Source: Caballeronia sordidicola
GTDB taxonomy: Bacteria; Pseudomonadota; Gammaproteobacteria; Burkholderiales; Burkholderiaceae
Reading direction: 5' to 3'
Length of the DNA stretch: 64,000 bases
NCBI RefSeq assembly: GCF_001544455.2
Contig: NZ_FCOC02000007.1
Coordinates: forward strand, 1-64,000
The notes beneath the pieces are model-generated. The model saw only the letters and a program-made list of their open reading frames with translations, did no database searches and had not been told where the DNA came from. Below, piece after piece: positions 56,516 to 64,000 of this stretch. Made by a program: the position numbers and the translations under genes. Every line of letters begins with the position of its first letter. Position 1 is the stretch's first letter.

Positions 56516-56991
56516 CAGACGTACTTGACCGCGATGACTTCGTACTCGCGCGCGCCGCTCGGCGCCTGCACCGACGCGACATCGCCCTCCGTCTTGCCAA
56601 TCAGCGCACGTGCGATGGGCGAGCTGATGGAAACCAGGCCGTGGTCGATATCCGCCTCATCGTCGCCGACGATCTGATACGTCACCGTTTTGCCCGAATC
56701 CAGGTCTTCCAGCTCGACGGTCGCGCCAAAGATCACCCGGCCGTCGGCTTCCACCTCGGTCGGATCGATGACCTGCGCGCCCGCCAGCTTCGACTCGAGC
56801 TCGGCAATCCGGCCTTCGATGAAGCCCTGCTTCTCTTTGGCGGCGTCGTATTCCGCGTTTTCCGACAGGTCTCCCTGCGCGCGTGCTTCGGCAATTGAAT
56901 TGACGACCGCCGGGCGTTCCACGGATTTCAGATGTTGCAATTCGTCGCGCAACAACGCTGCGCCACGTTTAGTCAAAGGAACTGTGCTCAT
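56515..56991 (-). CDS. greA: Transcription elongation factor GreA
   Basis: A 158-residue factor, the standard GreA length. It rescues arrested RNA polymerase by stimulating transcript cleavage. The N-terminal coiled coil has [16 protein letters not shown] and, at its tip, the catalytic acidic residues in [14 protein letters not shown]; the C-terminal FKBP-like domain ends [25 protein letters not shown]. ATG at 56991 is preferred over TTG 57009. A hairpin with T7 in the leader upstream may regulate it. Confidence 0.96.
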   Translation of the reverse strand: MSTVPLTKRGAALLRDELQHLKSVERPAVVNSIAEARAQGDLSENAEYDAAKEKQGFIEGRIAELESKLAGAQVIDPTEVEADGRVIFGATVELEDLDSGKTVTYQIVGDDEADIDHGLVSISSPIARALIGKTEGDVASVQAPSGAREYEVIAVKYV

Positions 56992-57021
56992 AACCAACTC
57001 ATTACGCAAAAATGCAGACGT

Positions 57022-57083
57022 AAAAAAATTACCGCGGTTAAGTGCATCCCCCGGTAAAAATGGGAGACGCCGCTTAACCGCGG
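57022..57083 (-). terminator. Long-loop hairpin with T7 tract between carB and greA
   Basis: Inverted repeat CCGCGGTTAAG (57032-57042) and CTTAACCGCGG (57073-57083), perfect over 11 bp with a 30-nt loop. Read leftward it is followed by TAA and T7 (57022-57028), 31 bp before the greA start. It may terminate carB transcripts or attenuate greA. Confidence 0.7.
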
Positions 57084-57144
57084 CCCTTGATGCTTAGACT
57101 TCGCTTGGAGACTGCTGATACTGCTGAGACTCGAATCAGAAGCC

Positions 57145-60100
57145 TTAGTTTAGGCGAGCATGCAGTCCTTGTAAATCATAGACTTCCAGGTCCTTCAGAT
57201 ATCGGAGGCCTTCGACCGCCGCACGGGCGCCGGACATGGTTGTGTAGTACGTGACCTTGTTGGCCTGTGCGCTCATGCGGATCGAACGCGAATCGGCGAT
57301 TGCGGCGCGCGTTTCATCCACGGTCGTGAAGACCAGCGCAATTTCACCGTTCTTGATCATGTCGACAATGTGCGGACGTCCGTCCTTCACCTTGTTCACG
57401 ACCTTGACCGGCACACCCGCCGCTTCGATCGCCGCCGCCGTGCCTTTGGTCGCCACGATCGGATAGCCCAGCTCGTGCAGCATGGTCGCGACTTCCACGG
57501 CCTTTTGCTTGTCGGCGTCCATCACGGTCAGGAGAACCGTGCCGCTTTCCGGCAAGCGGGATCCCGCCGCGAGTTGCGACTTGAAGAGCGCCTCGCCGAA
57601 CGTGCGGCCCACGCCCATGACTTCGCCTGTTGAGCGCATTTCAGGTCCGAGCACCGGATCGACAGCCGGGAATTTCACGAACGGGAACACCGCTTCCTTC
57701 ACGCTGAAATAAGGCGGAATCACTTCCTTCGTAACGCCTTGCGCCGCCAGCTTCTGGCCGACCATCGCGCGCGCGGCGATTTTCGCGAGCGGCAAACCCG
57801 TCGCCTTCGATACATACGGCACCGTGCGCGAAGCACGCGGATTCACTTCCAGCACGTAGATAACGTCCTGTTTCGAGCCGTCGTCGCGCGGCACCTGCTG
57901 GATAGCGAACTGCACGTTCATCAGGCCAACCACGTTCAGCGCACGCGCCATTGCGCCGGTCTGGCGCTTGAGTTCGTCGATGGTTTCCTGCGACAGCGAA
58001 TACGGCGGCAGCGAGCAAGCCGAGTCGCCGGAATGCACGCCTGCCTGTTCGATATGCTCCATCACGCCACCGATAAACACCGCTTCGCCGTCCGAAATGC
58101 AATCCACGTCGCATTCGATTGCGTCGTTGAGGAAGCGGTCGAGCAGCACCGGCGAATCGTGCGAGACCTTTACGGCCTCGCGCATGTAGCGTTCGAGATC
58201 GCGCGGTTCGTGGACGATTTCCATCGCGCGGCCGCCGAGCACGTACGACGGGCGCACAACCAGCGGATAGCCGATTTCCCCGGCGAGACGCAGCGCTTCG
58301 TCTTCGGCACGCGCGGTGCGGTTCGGCGGCTGACGCAAGTTCAGGTCCTGCAGCAACTTCTGGAAACGCTCGCGGTCTTCGGCGGCGTCGATCATGTCAG
58401 GCGACGTTCCGACAATCGGCACGCCGTTCGCTTCCAGATCCAGGGCGAGCTTCAACGGCGTCTGCCCGCCGTATTGCACGATCACGCCAACCGGCTTTTC
58501 CAGATCGACGATTTCAAGCACGTCTTCCAGCGTCAGCGATTCGAAGTACAGGCGATCGGACGTGTCGTAGTCGGTGGAAACGGTCTCGGGATTGCAGTTG
58601 ACCATGATGGTTTCATAGCCGTCTTCGCGCATCGCAAGCGCTGCATGCACGCAGCAATAATCGAATTCGATGCCCTGCCCAATCCGGTTCGGGCCGCCGC
58701 CGAGCACCATGATCTTCTTTTTGTCCGTGGGATTGGCTTCGCACTCTTCCTCGTAGGTCGAATACATGTAGGCCGTTTTTGTCGCGAATTCGGCCGCGCA
58801 CGTGTCCACGCGCTTGTAGACCGGACGCACTTTCAATGCGTGGCGATGGCGGCGCACAGCCGTTTGATCCGAGCCAAGCAGCTTTGCCAAGCGCCGGTCC
58901 GAGAAACCGCTCTGCTTCAGATACAGCATTTCGTCCTTGGTCAGGCTCTCGACCGTGCGACCGCCCAGCGCCTTTTCCTTCTGGATGATCTGCTCGATTT
59001 GCGCGAGGAACCACGGATCGATCGACGTTTCCTCGAAGATTTCCTGAGCGCTCAGGCCGAGACGGAACGCGTCGCCCAGGAACCAGATCCGGTCCGGACC
59101 CGGCTCGCCGATTTCGCGAATCACTTCGTCGCGGCTGGTGGTCTTTTCATCGAGCCCGTCGACGCCGACTTCCAGGCCGCGCAACGCCTTCTGGAACGAT
59201 TCCTGGAACGTGCGGCCAATCGCCATCACTTCGCCGACCGACTTCATTTGCGTCGTCAGGCGTGCATCGGCCTCGCGGAATTTTTCGAACGCGAAACGCG
59301 GAATCTTCGTGACCACATAGTCGATGGTCGGCTCGAACGACGCCGGCGTCTGACCGCCGGTGATCTCGTTCTTCAACTCGTCGAGCGTATAACCCACGGC
59401 CAGCTTCGCGGCGACCTTGGCAATCGGGAAACCCGTCGCCTTCGACGCCAGCGCCGACGAACGCGACACGCGCGGATTCATCTCGATCACGACCATGCGG
59501 CCGTCTTTCGGGTTGATCGCGAACTGCACGTTCGAGCCGCCGGTGTCCACGCCAATCTCGCGCAGCACCGCGAGCGACGCGTTACGCAGGATCTGGTATT
59601 CCTTGTCCGTGAGCGTCTGGGCCGGCGCGACCGTGATGGAGTCGCCGGTATGCACGCCCATCGGGTCCAGGTTTTCGATAGAGCAGACGATGATGCAATT
59701 GTCCTTGGTGTCGCGCACCACTTCCATTTCGAACTCTTTCCAGCCGAGCAGCGACTCTTCGATCAGCAGTTCGCGAGTGGGCGACAAATCCAGTCCGCGG
59801 CGGCAGATTTCCTCGAATTCTTCGCGGTTGTATGCAATCCCGCCGCCCGATCCGCCGAGCGTGAACGAAGGACGAATCACGGTCGGATAACCGCCGCTGC
59901 CGGTCTGCGCAGCGATATCCGCCTGCACCTGCAGCGCTTCTTCCATGGAATGCGCGATGCCCGACTTGGCCGAACCCAGGCCAATCTTCGTCATGGCTTC
60001 CTTGAACTTCTGGCGGTCTTCGGCTTTATCGATCGCTTCTGGCGACGCGCCGATCAACTCGACCTTGTACTTTTCCAGCACGCCGTGATGGAACAGATCG

Positions 60101-60399
60101 AGCGCGCAGTTGAGCGCGGTTTGTCCGCCCATGGTTGGAAGGATTGCGTCGGGGCGTTCCTTGTCGATGATGCGCTCGACCACTTCCCATGTGATCGGCT
60201 CGATATACGTGACGTCGGCCGTGTTCGGGTCGGTCATGATCGTCGCGGGATTGCTGTTGACGAGAATGACCTTGTAGCCTTCCTCGCGCAACGCCTTGCA
60301 CGCCTGCGCGCCCGAATAATCGAACTCGCACGCCTGGCCGATGATGATCGGCCCCGCGCCGATGATGAGGATGCTCTTGATGTCTGTCCGCTTCGGCAT
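57145..60399 (-). CDS. carB: Carbamoyl-phosphate synthase large subunit
   Basis: Builds carbamoyl phosphate from bicarbonate, ATP and ammonia for arginine and pyrimidine synthesis. The 1084-residue protein has two homologous ATP-grasp halves: the N-terminal half starts [17 protein letters not shown] and the second at [19 protein letters not shown] near residue 555. The C-terminal allosteric domain ([20 protein letters not shown]) binds ornithine and UMP. ATG at 60399 gives the usual start; a TTG at 60411 lengthens it without cause. Directly after carA. Confidence 0.97.
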   Translation of the reverse strand: MPKRTDIKSILIIGAGPIIIGQACEFDYSGAQACKALREEGYKVILVNSNPATIMTDPNTADVTYIEPITWEVVERIIDKERPDAILPTMGGQTALNCALDLFHHGVLEKYKVELIGASPEAIDKAEDRQKFKEAMTKIGLGSAKSGIAHSMEEALQVQADIAAQTGSGGYPTVIRPSFTLGGSGGGIAYNREEFEEICRRGLDLSPTRELLIEESLLGWKEFEMEVVRDTKDNCIIVCSIENLDPMGVHTGDSITVAPAQTLTDKEYQILRNASLAVLREIGVDTGGSNVQFAINPKDGRMVVIEMNPRVSRSSALASKATGFPIAKVAAKLAVGYTLDELKNEITGGQTPASFEPTIDYVVTKIPRFAFEKFREADARLTTQMKSVGEVMAIGRTFQESFQKALRGLEVGVDGLDEKTTSRDEVIREIGEPGPDRIWFLGDAFRLGLSAQEIFEETSIDPWFLAQIEQIIQKEKALGGRTVESLTKDEMLYLKQSGFSDRRLAKLLGSDQTAVRRHRHALKVRPVYKRVDTCAAEFATKTAYMYSTYEEECEANPTDKKKIMVLGGGPNRIGQGIEFDYCCVHAALAMREDGYETIMVNCNPETVSTDYDTSDRLYFESLTLEDVLEIVDLEKPVGVIVQYGGQTPLKLALDLEANGVPIVGTSPDMIDAAEDRERFQKLLQDLNLRQPPNRTARAEDEALRLAGEIGYPLVVRPSYVLGGRAMEIVHEPRDLERYMREAVKVSHDSPVLLDRFLNDAIECDVDCISDGEAVFIGGVMEHIEQAGVHSGDSACSLPPYSLSQETIDELKRQTGAMARALNVVGLMNVQFAIQQVPRDDGSKQDVIYVLEVNPRASRTVPYVSKATGLPLAKIAARAMVGQKLAAQGVTKEVIPPYFSVKEAVFPFVKFPAVDPVLGPEMRSTGEVMGVGRTFGEALFKSQLAAGSRLPESGTVLLTVMDADKQKAVEVATMLHELGYPIVATKGTAAAIEAAGVPVKVVNKVKDGRPHIVDMIKNGEIALVFTTVDETRAAIADSRSIRMSAQANKVTYYTTMSGARAAVEGLRYLKDLEVYDLQGLHARLN

Positions 60400-60447
60400 A
60401 ACTGCTCTCAATGATGTGTGTTGCGTGTTCTGGTCCAGCCCGCGTCT

Positions 60448-61587
60448 TCAGGCGGCTTCTTTCTGCGCTTCCATCAGGCCAACGAAGCGATCGAACAAGT
60501 AAGCAATATCGTTCGGTCCCGGCGATGCTTCCGGATGTCCCTGGAAGCAGAAAGCGGGTTTGTCGGTGAGCGCGAAGCCCTGCAGCGTGCCGTCGAAAAG
60601 CGACGTGTGCGTGACCTTTGCGTTGGTGGGGAGCGTTGCGGCATCGACGGCAAAACCGTGGTTCTGCGACGTAATCACCACGCGGCCGTCTTCCAGATCC
60701 TTTACCGGATGATTTGCGCCGTGATGGCCCGTTTTCATCTTCATGGTTTTGGCGCCGACCGCCAGGCCCATGATCTGGTGACCAAGGCAAATGCCGAAAG
60801 TGGGAATGCCGGCCTTGATGAACTCGCGCGTTGCCGCGATGGCGTAGTCGCACGGTTCCGGGTCGCCCGGGCCGTTCGAGAGAAAGATGCCGTCAGGATT
60901 GAGCGCAAGGGCTTGGGCGGCAGTGGCTTCAGCGGGCAGCACGGTGACGTGGCAGCCGCGCTCGGCCAGCATGCGCAGGATGTTGTACTTCACGCCGTAG
61001 TCGAACGCGACCACACGATACTGCGCCGCCGTCTGTTCGCCGTAGCCGCTTTCGAGCTTCCATTCGGACTGCTTCCACTCGTACTGCTCTTTCGTGGAAA
61101 CGACCTTGGCCAAATCCATTCCGGACAAACCGGGGAACGAGCGCGCGAGTTCCAGGGCTTTCGCTTCGTCGTCGCCCGCAAGAATGCAGCCGTTTTGCGC
61201 GCCTTTGTCACGCAGGATACGCGTGAGCTTGCGAGTATCGATATTGGAAATCGCGACGACGTTTTCGGCTTTCAGATAATCGGCGAGCGACTGTTCAGAA
61301 CGAAAATTCGACGCAAGCACCGGCAGATCGCGAATGATCAGGCCGGCGGCATGGACTTTGGCGGATTCGACATCGTCAGCGTTCACGCCGACATTGCCGA
61401 TATGCGGATACGTCAGCGTGACGATTTGCTGCGCGTAGCTCGGATCAGTCAGGATTTCCTGATAACCGGTGATGGCGGTGTTGAACACCACTTCGCCGAT
61501 CGTGTGACCGGACGCGCCGATCGAATGACCACGAAAGACCGTGCCGTCGGCGAGTGCGAGGATTGCGGGAGAGAATGACGGCAACAC
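60448..61587 (-). CDS. carA: Carbamoyl-phosphate synthase small subunit
   Basis: The 379-residue glutaminase subunit that feeds ammonia to CarB. The N-terminal domain begins [20 protein letters not shown], and the class I amidotransferase domain has the nucleophile in [14 protein letters not shown] near residue 267 with the catalytic His/Glu in GHPEASPG near residue 351. AAGGAG precedes the ATG. Followed by carB after 48 bp in one operon. Confidence 0.97.
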   Translation of the reverse strand: MLPSFSPAILALADGTVFRGHSIGASGHTIGEVVFNTAITGYQEILTDPSYAQQIVTLTYPHIGNVGVNADDVESAKVHAAGLIIRDLPVLASNFRSEQSLADYLKAENVVAISNIDTRKLTRILRDKGAQNGCILAGDDEAKALELARSFPGLSGMDLAKVVSTKEQYEWKQSEWKLESGYGEQTAAQYRVVAFDYGVKYNILRMLAERGCHVTVLPAEATAAQALALNPDGIFLSNGPGDPEPCDYAIAATREFIKAGIPTFGICLGHQIMGLAVGAKTMKMKTGHHGANHPVKDLEDGRVVITSQNHGFAVDAATLPTNAKVTHTSLFDGTLQGFALTDKPAFCFQGHPEASPGPNDIAYLFDRFVGLMEAQKEAA

Positions 61588-61769
61588 GGGAGGCTCCTTT
61601 GGAACACCCTGTTTGCCGACCTGTCATCCGACCGTGGGGTCGCGCGCGGCCTTGTACGTGGCGCGCGCAGAGCGCATCGCGTTCCGAGGCGTGGCGCCTC
61701 GAGCGCGGTGGATGAACGGTGAGTGGGAGGTAGGCGCTAGGGTGTAGGTTGATTTGCTCAAACCTTCGA

Positions 61770-61799
61770 ATTATAGCCCGAAATAGCCCTTCCCTTCAA
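61770..61799 (-). promoter_or_regulatory. Candidate carAB promoter
   Basis: Read leftward: TTGAAG (61794-61799), 18-bp spacer, TATAAT (61770-61775). Predicted start near 61763 leaves a leader of about 175 nt before carA, containing a GAGGCG-x-CGCCTC hairpin near 61687-61701. No attenuator with a T run was found. Confidence 0.6.
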
Positions 61800-61871
61800 A
61801 TTTGAGACGCGCCGTATGCAAGACGCGTTCCAGGCCCTGTACTCAAGCCATACCCGGCGGCCTTCGCGCAG

Positions 61872-63107
61872 CTAAGACGCCATGCCCCGGTGTTTTTCGA
61901 GAACGCTGCCTGGCAATGCATACCAGATGGCGCTTGCGATCTGCAGTGCGATCAGCACGCCCCACACGCTCAAGTGCGCAACGACTGGATAGCGCCCGGC
62001 TTGCGCAGGCCAGTGCGACAGCATTGCGCCGATTCCGACCTGCAGGCCGAAGATCAGGATGAACAGCACGAGTGTCAACGTGCTGTGAGCCCGGCCGATC
62101 ATGTGCGTCGGAAAGTATTCGGCCATCACGGCGTAGCTCAGAATGCCCGTCCCGCCGAAAATCCCGTAGCACGCAATCAGGAACGCGGGTGAAATCGGCG
62201 CCCGTGCGAGCATCAGCAACTGAACGAGCACGAAAAGCGCCATGCCGAACCCGCAGAAGGCGTACACGGTGACGCCGCGTCTGGCCAGGCTGCGCGCCGC
62301 CGCGCCGAAACTCACGCAGCCGATCATCATTGCTATTCCGAGCACCGATACCAGCACTGCTGCGTATTCGGCGCTGAGGTTCATGACATCAAGCAGATAG
62401 GGCCTGATCCAGAGCGACTGCATGGCGTAGAAAACGCCCTGCGTCACCACCGGAAACGATGCAATCTTCCAGAACGTACCACTGCGCAAGATATGCCACG
62501 TGCCCTTGAACTGCGTGAGCATATCCGTGTTCCGATGCACGCCTTCACGGCGTTCTGGTGCGAACACGAAGATGGCCACGGCCACCGCGAGCGTCATGAC
62601 AACGAGCCCAAAGCAGATATGACGCCAGTCGGTCACGCCGAGCAGCAAGGCGAGCGGCGAACCGACGACCACGCCGCCCAGACCGCCTACCGCCATGACC
62701 AGGCCATTGACCATGGGCAATTGCGCGACGGGAAGGATTTGCGCCAGCGCCTTGAACGCCGCGCTCATGCACACCGACACGCCAACGCCGATCAGCAAGC
62801 GCCCCGCCATCATGCCGCCGATACCCCGCGCCGCGCCAAACACGCCAATCCCGAGAGCCGCGAAAAGCAGCATGCCGGCCGTGACGCGGCGTGGACCAAA
62901 GCGGTCGAGCAACATGCCGACGGGAATCTGCGCGGCGGCAAAACCAAGAAAATACAGCGATGTAAGCAAGCCAAGATCGGCCGCCGACAGCCCGAGATCA
63001 TGTGTGATGTACGGGGCGAAGCCCAGGTTTACGCCACGGAACACGTACGAAACAAAGTATCCGGCCGAGAACAGGAAGAACACGCGAAGGCTGGCGGAGG
63101 ACGTCAT
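61872..63107 (-). CDS. Major facilitator superfamily transporter
   Basis: A 411-residue protein with about twelve hydrophobic segments. The family motif between TM2 and TM3 is GMLLDRFGPRRVTAGMLL near residue 63, and a cytoplasmic loop (FAPERREGVHRNTDM) separates the two halves. Substrate not identifiable. It lies between mltD-like and carA on the same strand; the 284-bp gap to carA holds the carA promoter, so it is likely a separate transcript. Confidence 0.9.
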   Translation of the reverse strand: MTSSASLRVFFLFSAGYFVSYVFRGVNLGFAPYITHDLGLSAADLGLLTSLYFLGFAAAQIPVGMLLDRFGPRRVTAGMLLFAALGIGVFGAARGIGGMMAGRLLIGVGVSVCMSAAFKALAQILPVAQLPMVNGLVMAVGGLGGVVVGSPLALLLGVTDWRHICFGLVVMTLAVAVAIFVFAPERREGVHRNTDMLTQFKGTWHILRSGTFWKIASFPVVTQGVFYAMQSLWIRPYLLDVMNLSAEYAAVLVSVLGIAMMIGCVSFGAAARSLARRGVTVYAFCGFGMALFVLVQLLMLARAPISPAFLIACYGIFGGTGILSYAVMAEYFPTHMIGRAHSTLTLVLFILIFGLQVGIGAMLSHWPAQAGRYPVVAHLSVWGVLIALQIASAIWYALPGSVLEKHRGMAS

Positions 63108-63168
63108 GTGCAGCGCAGGGGCTTTATAGAATTTGAAGCGGCAGTTTAACGTGCGCGCCCAAATGAAA

Positions 63169-63192
63169 ACGCCGTCACCTTGGTGACGGCGT
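63169..63192 (-). terminator. Terminator after the MltD-like gene
   Basis: Perfect 11-bp stem (63169-63179 with 63182-63192, 2-nt loop centre) followed by a short T run when read leftward. It separates the transglycosylase gene from the MFS gene. Confidence 0.8.
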
Positions 63193-63218
63193 GGATTCTT
63201 GACCGCGTGGACAGCTTG

Positions 63219-64000
63219 TTATTTCTTTTTGTCCTTGCCGGTCTTCGTGCTTTTCGACGCCGCCGCGACCGGCTTGACCGCTATCGGCTTCGCTTTCGCC
63301 GGCGCACTGGTTTTCTCGGCAACGCGCGTCACCTTGGCTGGCGCGGCGCTGCCCTTGGCATTACGCGACGAAACGCCCTTCGATTGCGGTGCGTGCGTGC
63401 CGATCTTCGTCACGCCGCCCTTCGTCCGGCTCGTCACGCTCACCGTCTCGACGCGAACCGGACCCGGCTCCGCCGGCACGGCACGGCCAACCGGCACATG
63501 CAACACCATCACCTGGCCTGGCAACACCGAATCGCGATGCGTCCGGTTCCAGCCCTTCAACTGCCCGACCGAGACGTTGTATCGATCGGCGAAGGTCGAC
63601 ATGGACTGCGCGCGGCGCACGCGAATCAGCATCTTGCGCGTATCCGGGACATCGGGTTCGACGGCAAGCATGGCGCTTTCGGCGACGTCGGCGCTGATGT
63701 CCTCGTCGTCGTCATCGCCGCGCGGCACCACGATGGTCGATCCCGCCTTCAGCCGCATGCCCGCCGGAATCCGGTTCACGGACATCAGCGTATCCGGGTC
63801 CACGCCGATTTTCTGCGCGATAACAGCAGGCGTCGCACGTTCGCTCACCGTATAAGTGGTCCACGACGACAACGCGCCCGAATACGACTTCAGGTTTTTC
63901 TGGAAGGCGTTGGCGTTGTCGAAAGGAAGCAGGATTTGCGGATTGGTCGCGCCCAGGATCACCGGCTTCGCAAACGACGGATTCAGCGAACGAAACTCCT
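63219..64000 (-). CDS. mltD: MltD-like lytic transglycosylase, C-terminal part (runs off the window)
   Basis: The frame is open to the right edge, so the N-terminus and SLT catalytic domain lie outside. The visible 260 or so residues begin in the post-SLT region (EFRSLNPSFAKPVI, then GATNPQILLPFDNAN) and contain two LysM-type repeats (YTVSERATPAVIAQKIGVD and IRVRRAQSMSTFADRYNVS) with NxIPAG-like ends, then a long Lys/Ala/Ser-rich basic tail. This arrangement fits membrane-bound lytic murein transglycosylase D, which cleaves peptidoglycan. Identity is inferred without seeing the catalytic domain. Confidence 0.82.
   Translation of the reverse strand, partial: EFRSLNPSFAKPVILGATNPQILLPFDNANAFQKNLKSYSGALSSWTTYTVSERATPAVIAQKIGVDPDTLMSVNRIPAGMRLKAGSTIVVPRGDDDDEDISADVAESAMLAVEPDVPDTRKMLIRVRRAQSMSTFADRYNVSVGQLKGWNRTHRDSVLPGQVMVLHVPVGRAVPAEPGPVRVETVSVTSRTKGGVTKIGTHAPQSKGVSSRNAKGSAAPAKVTRVAEKTSAPAKAKPIAVKPVAAASKSTKTGKDKKK

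Noticed and set aside
57739..60414. 891-codon open frame antisense to carB
   Set aside because: A mirror frame of carB with no recognisable motif or ribosome-binding site.

Overview
The window looks like chromosomal DNA of a beta-proteobacterium in the Burkholderiaceae, most likely Caballeronia or Paraburkholderia. Reasons: high GC throughout, betaproteobacterial lengths and order for valS, alaS, carAB-greA and rlmE-ftsH-folP-glmM, a pstSCAB-phoU-phoBR locus beside ppk and ppx, and a Burkholderia-style inositol cluster. No phage, insertion sequence, integrase or CRISPR array was seen. It reads as core genome with two metabolic blocks (inositol, Liv-type ABC) set in it.

Layout. 0-4.7 kb: a dispersed repeat, then valS, galU and a TusA-like protein. 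4.7-16.6 kb: myo-inositol uptake and catabolism. Two Gfo/Idh/MocA dehydrogenases and an RpiR-type regulator run leftward; an ABC transporter (binding protein, permease, ATPase) and iolC-DUF2090, iolD, iolE, iolB run rightward, with a candidate IolR operator between the two arms. 16.6-21.7 kb: a leftward block of LivF/LivG/LivM/LivH components, a hotdog thioesterase and an iron-type alcohol dehydrogenase, with no binding protein. 21.8-27.3 kb: a Nudix hydrolase, threonine aldolase, a small glycine-rich secreted protein, alaS, a second copy of the dispersed repeat and a glycine-zipper lipoprotein. 27.6-37.2 kb: glnS, an amino-acid binding protein, a second Nudix protein, tRNA-Arg, uppP, a 28-codon membrane microprotein, an aldose epimerase, an NlpD-like lipoprotein, small lipoproteins, zur and tRNA-Pro.

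37.3-49.6 kb is a phosphate region: sixA, an OlsB-type acyltransferase, ppx, ppk, phoR, phoB, phoU and pstBACS. Candidate PhoB boxes lie before pstS and before ppk. 49.8-64 kb holds glmM, folP, ftsH, rlmE, a YhbY RNA-binding protein, a DUF4149 membrane protein, greA, carB, carA, an MFS transporter and the C-terminal part of a MltD-like transglycosylase that runs off the right edge.

Observations most worth a second look: (i) two copies of a structured repeat, each upstream of an aminoacyl-tRNA synthetase gene and in the same orientation relative to it, with a compensatory base-pair change in a 10-bp stem; (ii) an uncharacterised 28-residue membrane protein with its own ribosome-binding site and terminator; (iii) three 11-bp-phased PhoB half-sites before ppk; (iv) a zur -10 box placed so that the mRNA would be leaderless; (v) a long-loop hairpin plus T7 tract just upstream of greA; (vi) a kinase-DUF2090 fusion that may replace a missing inositol aldolase. 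I found no clear sign of an entirely new multi-gene system.
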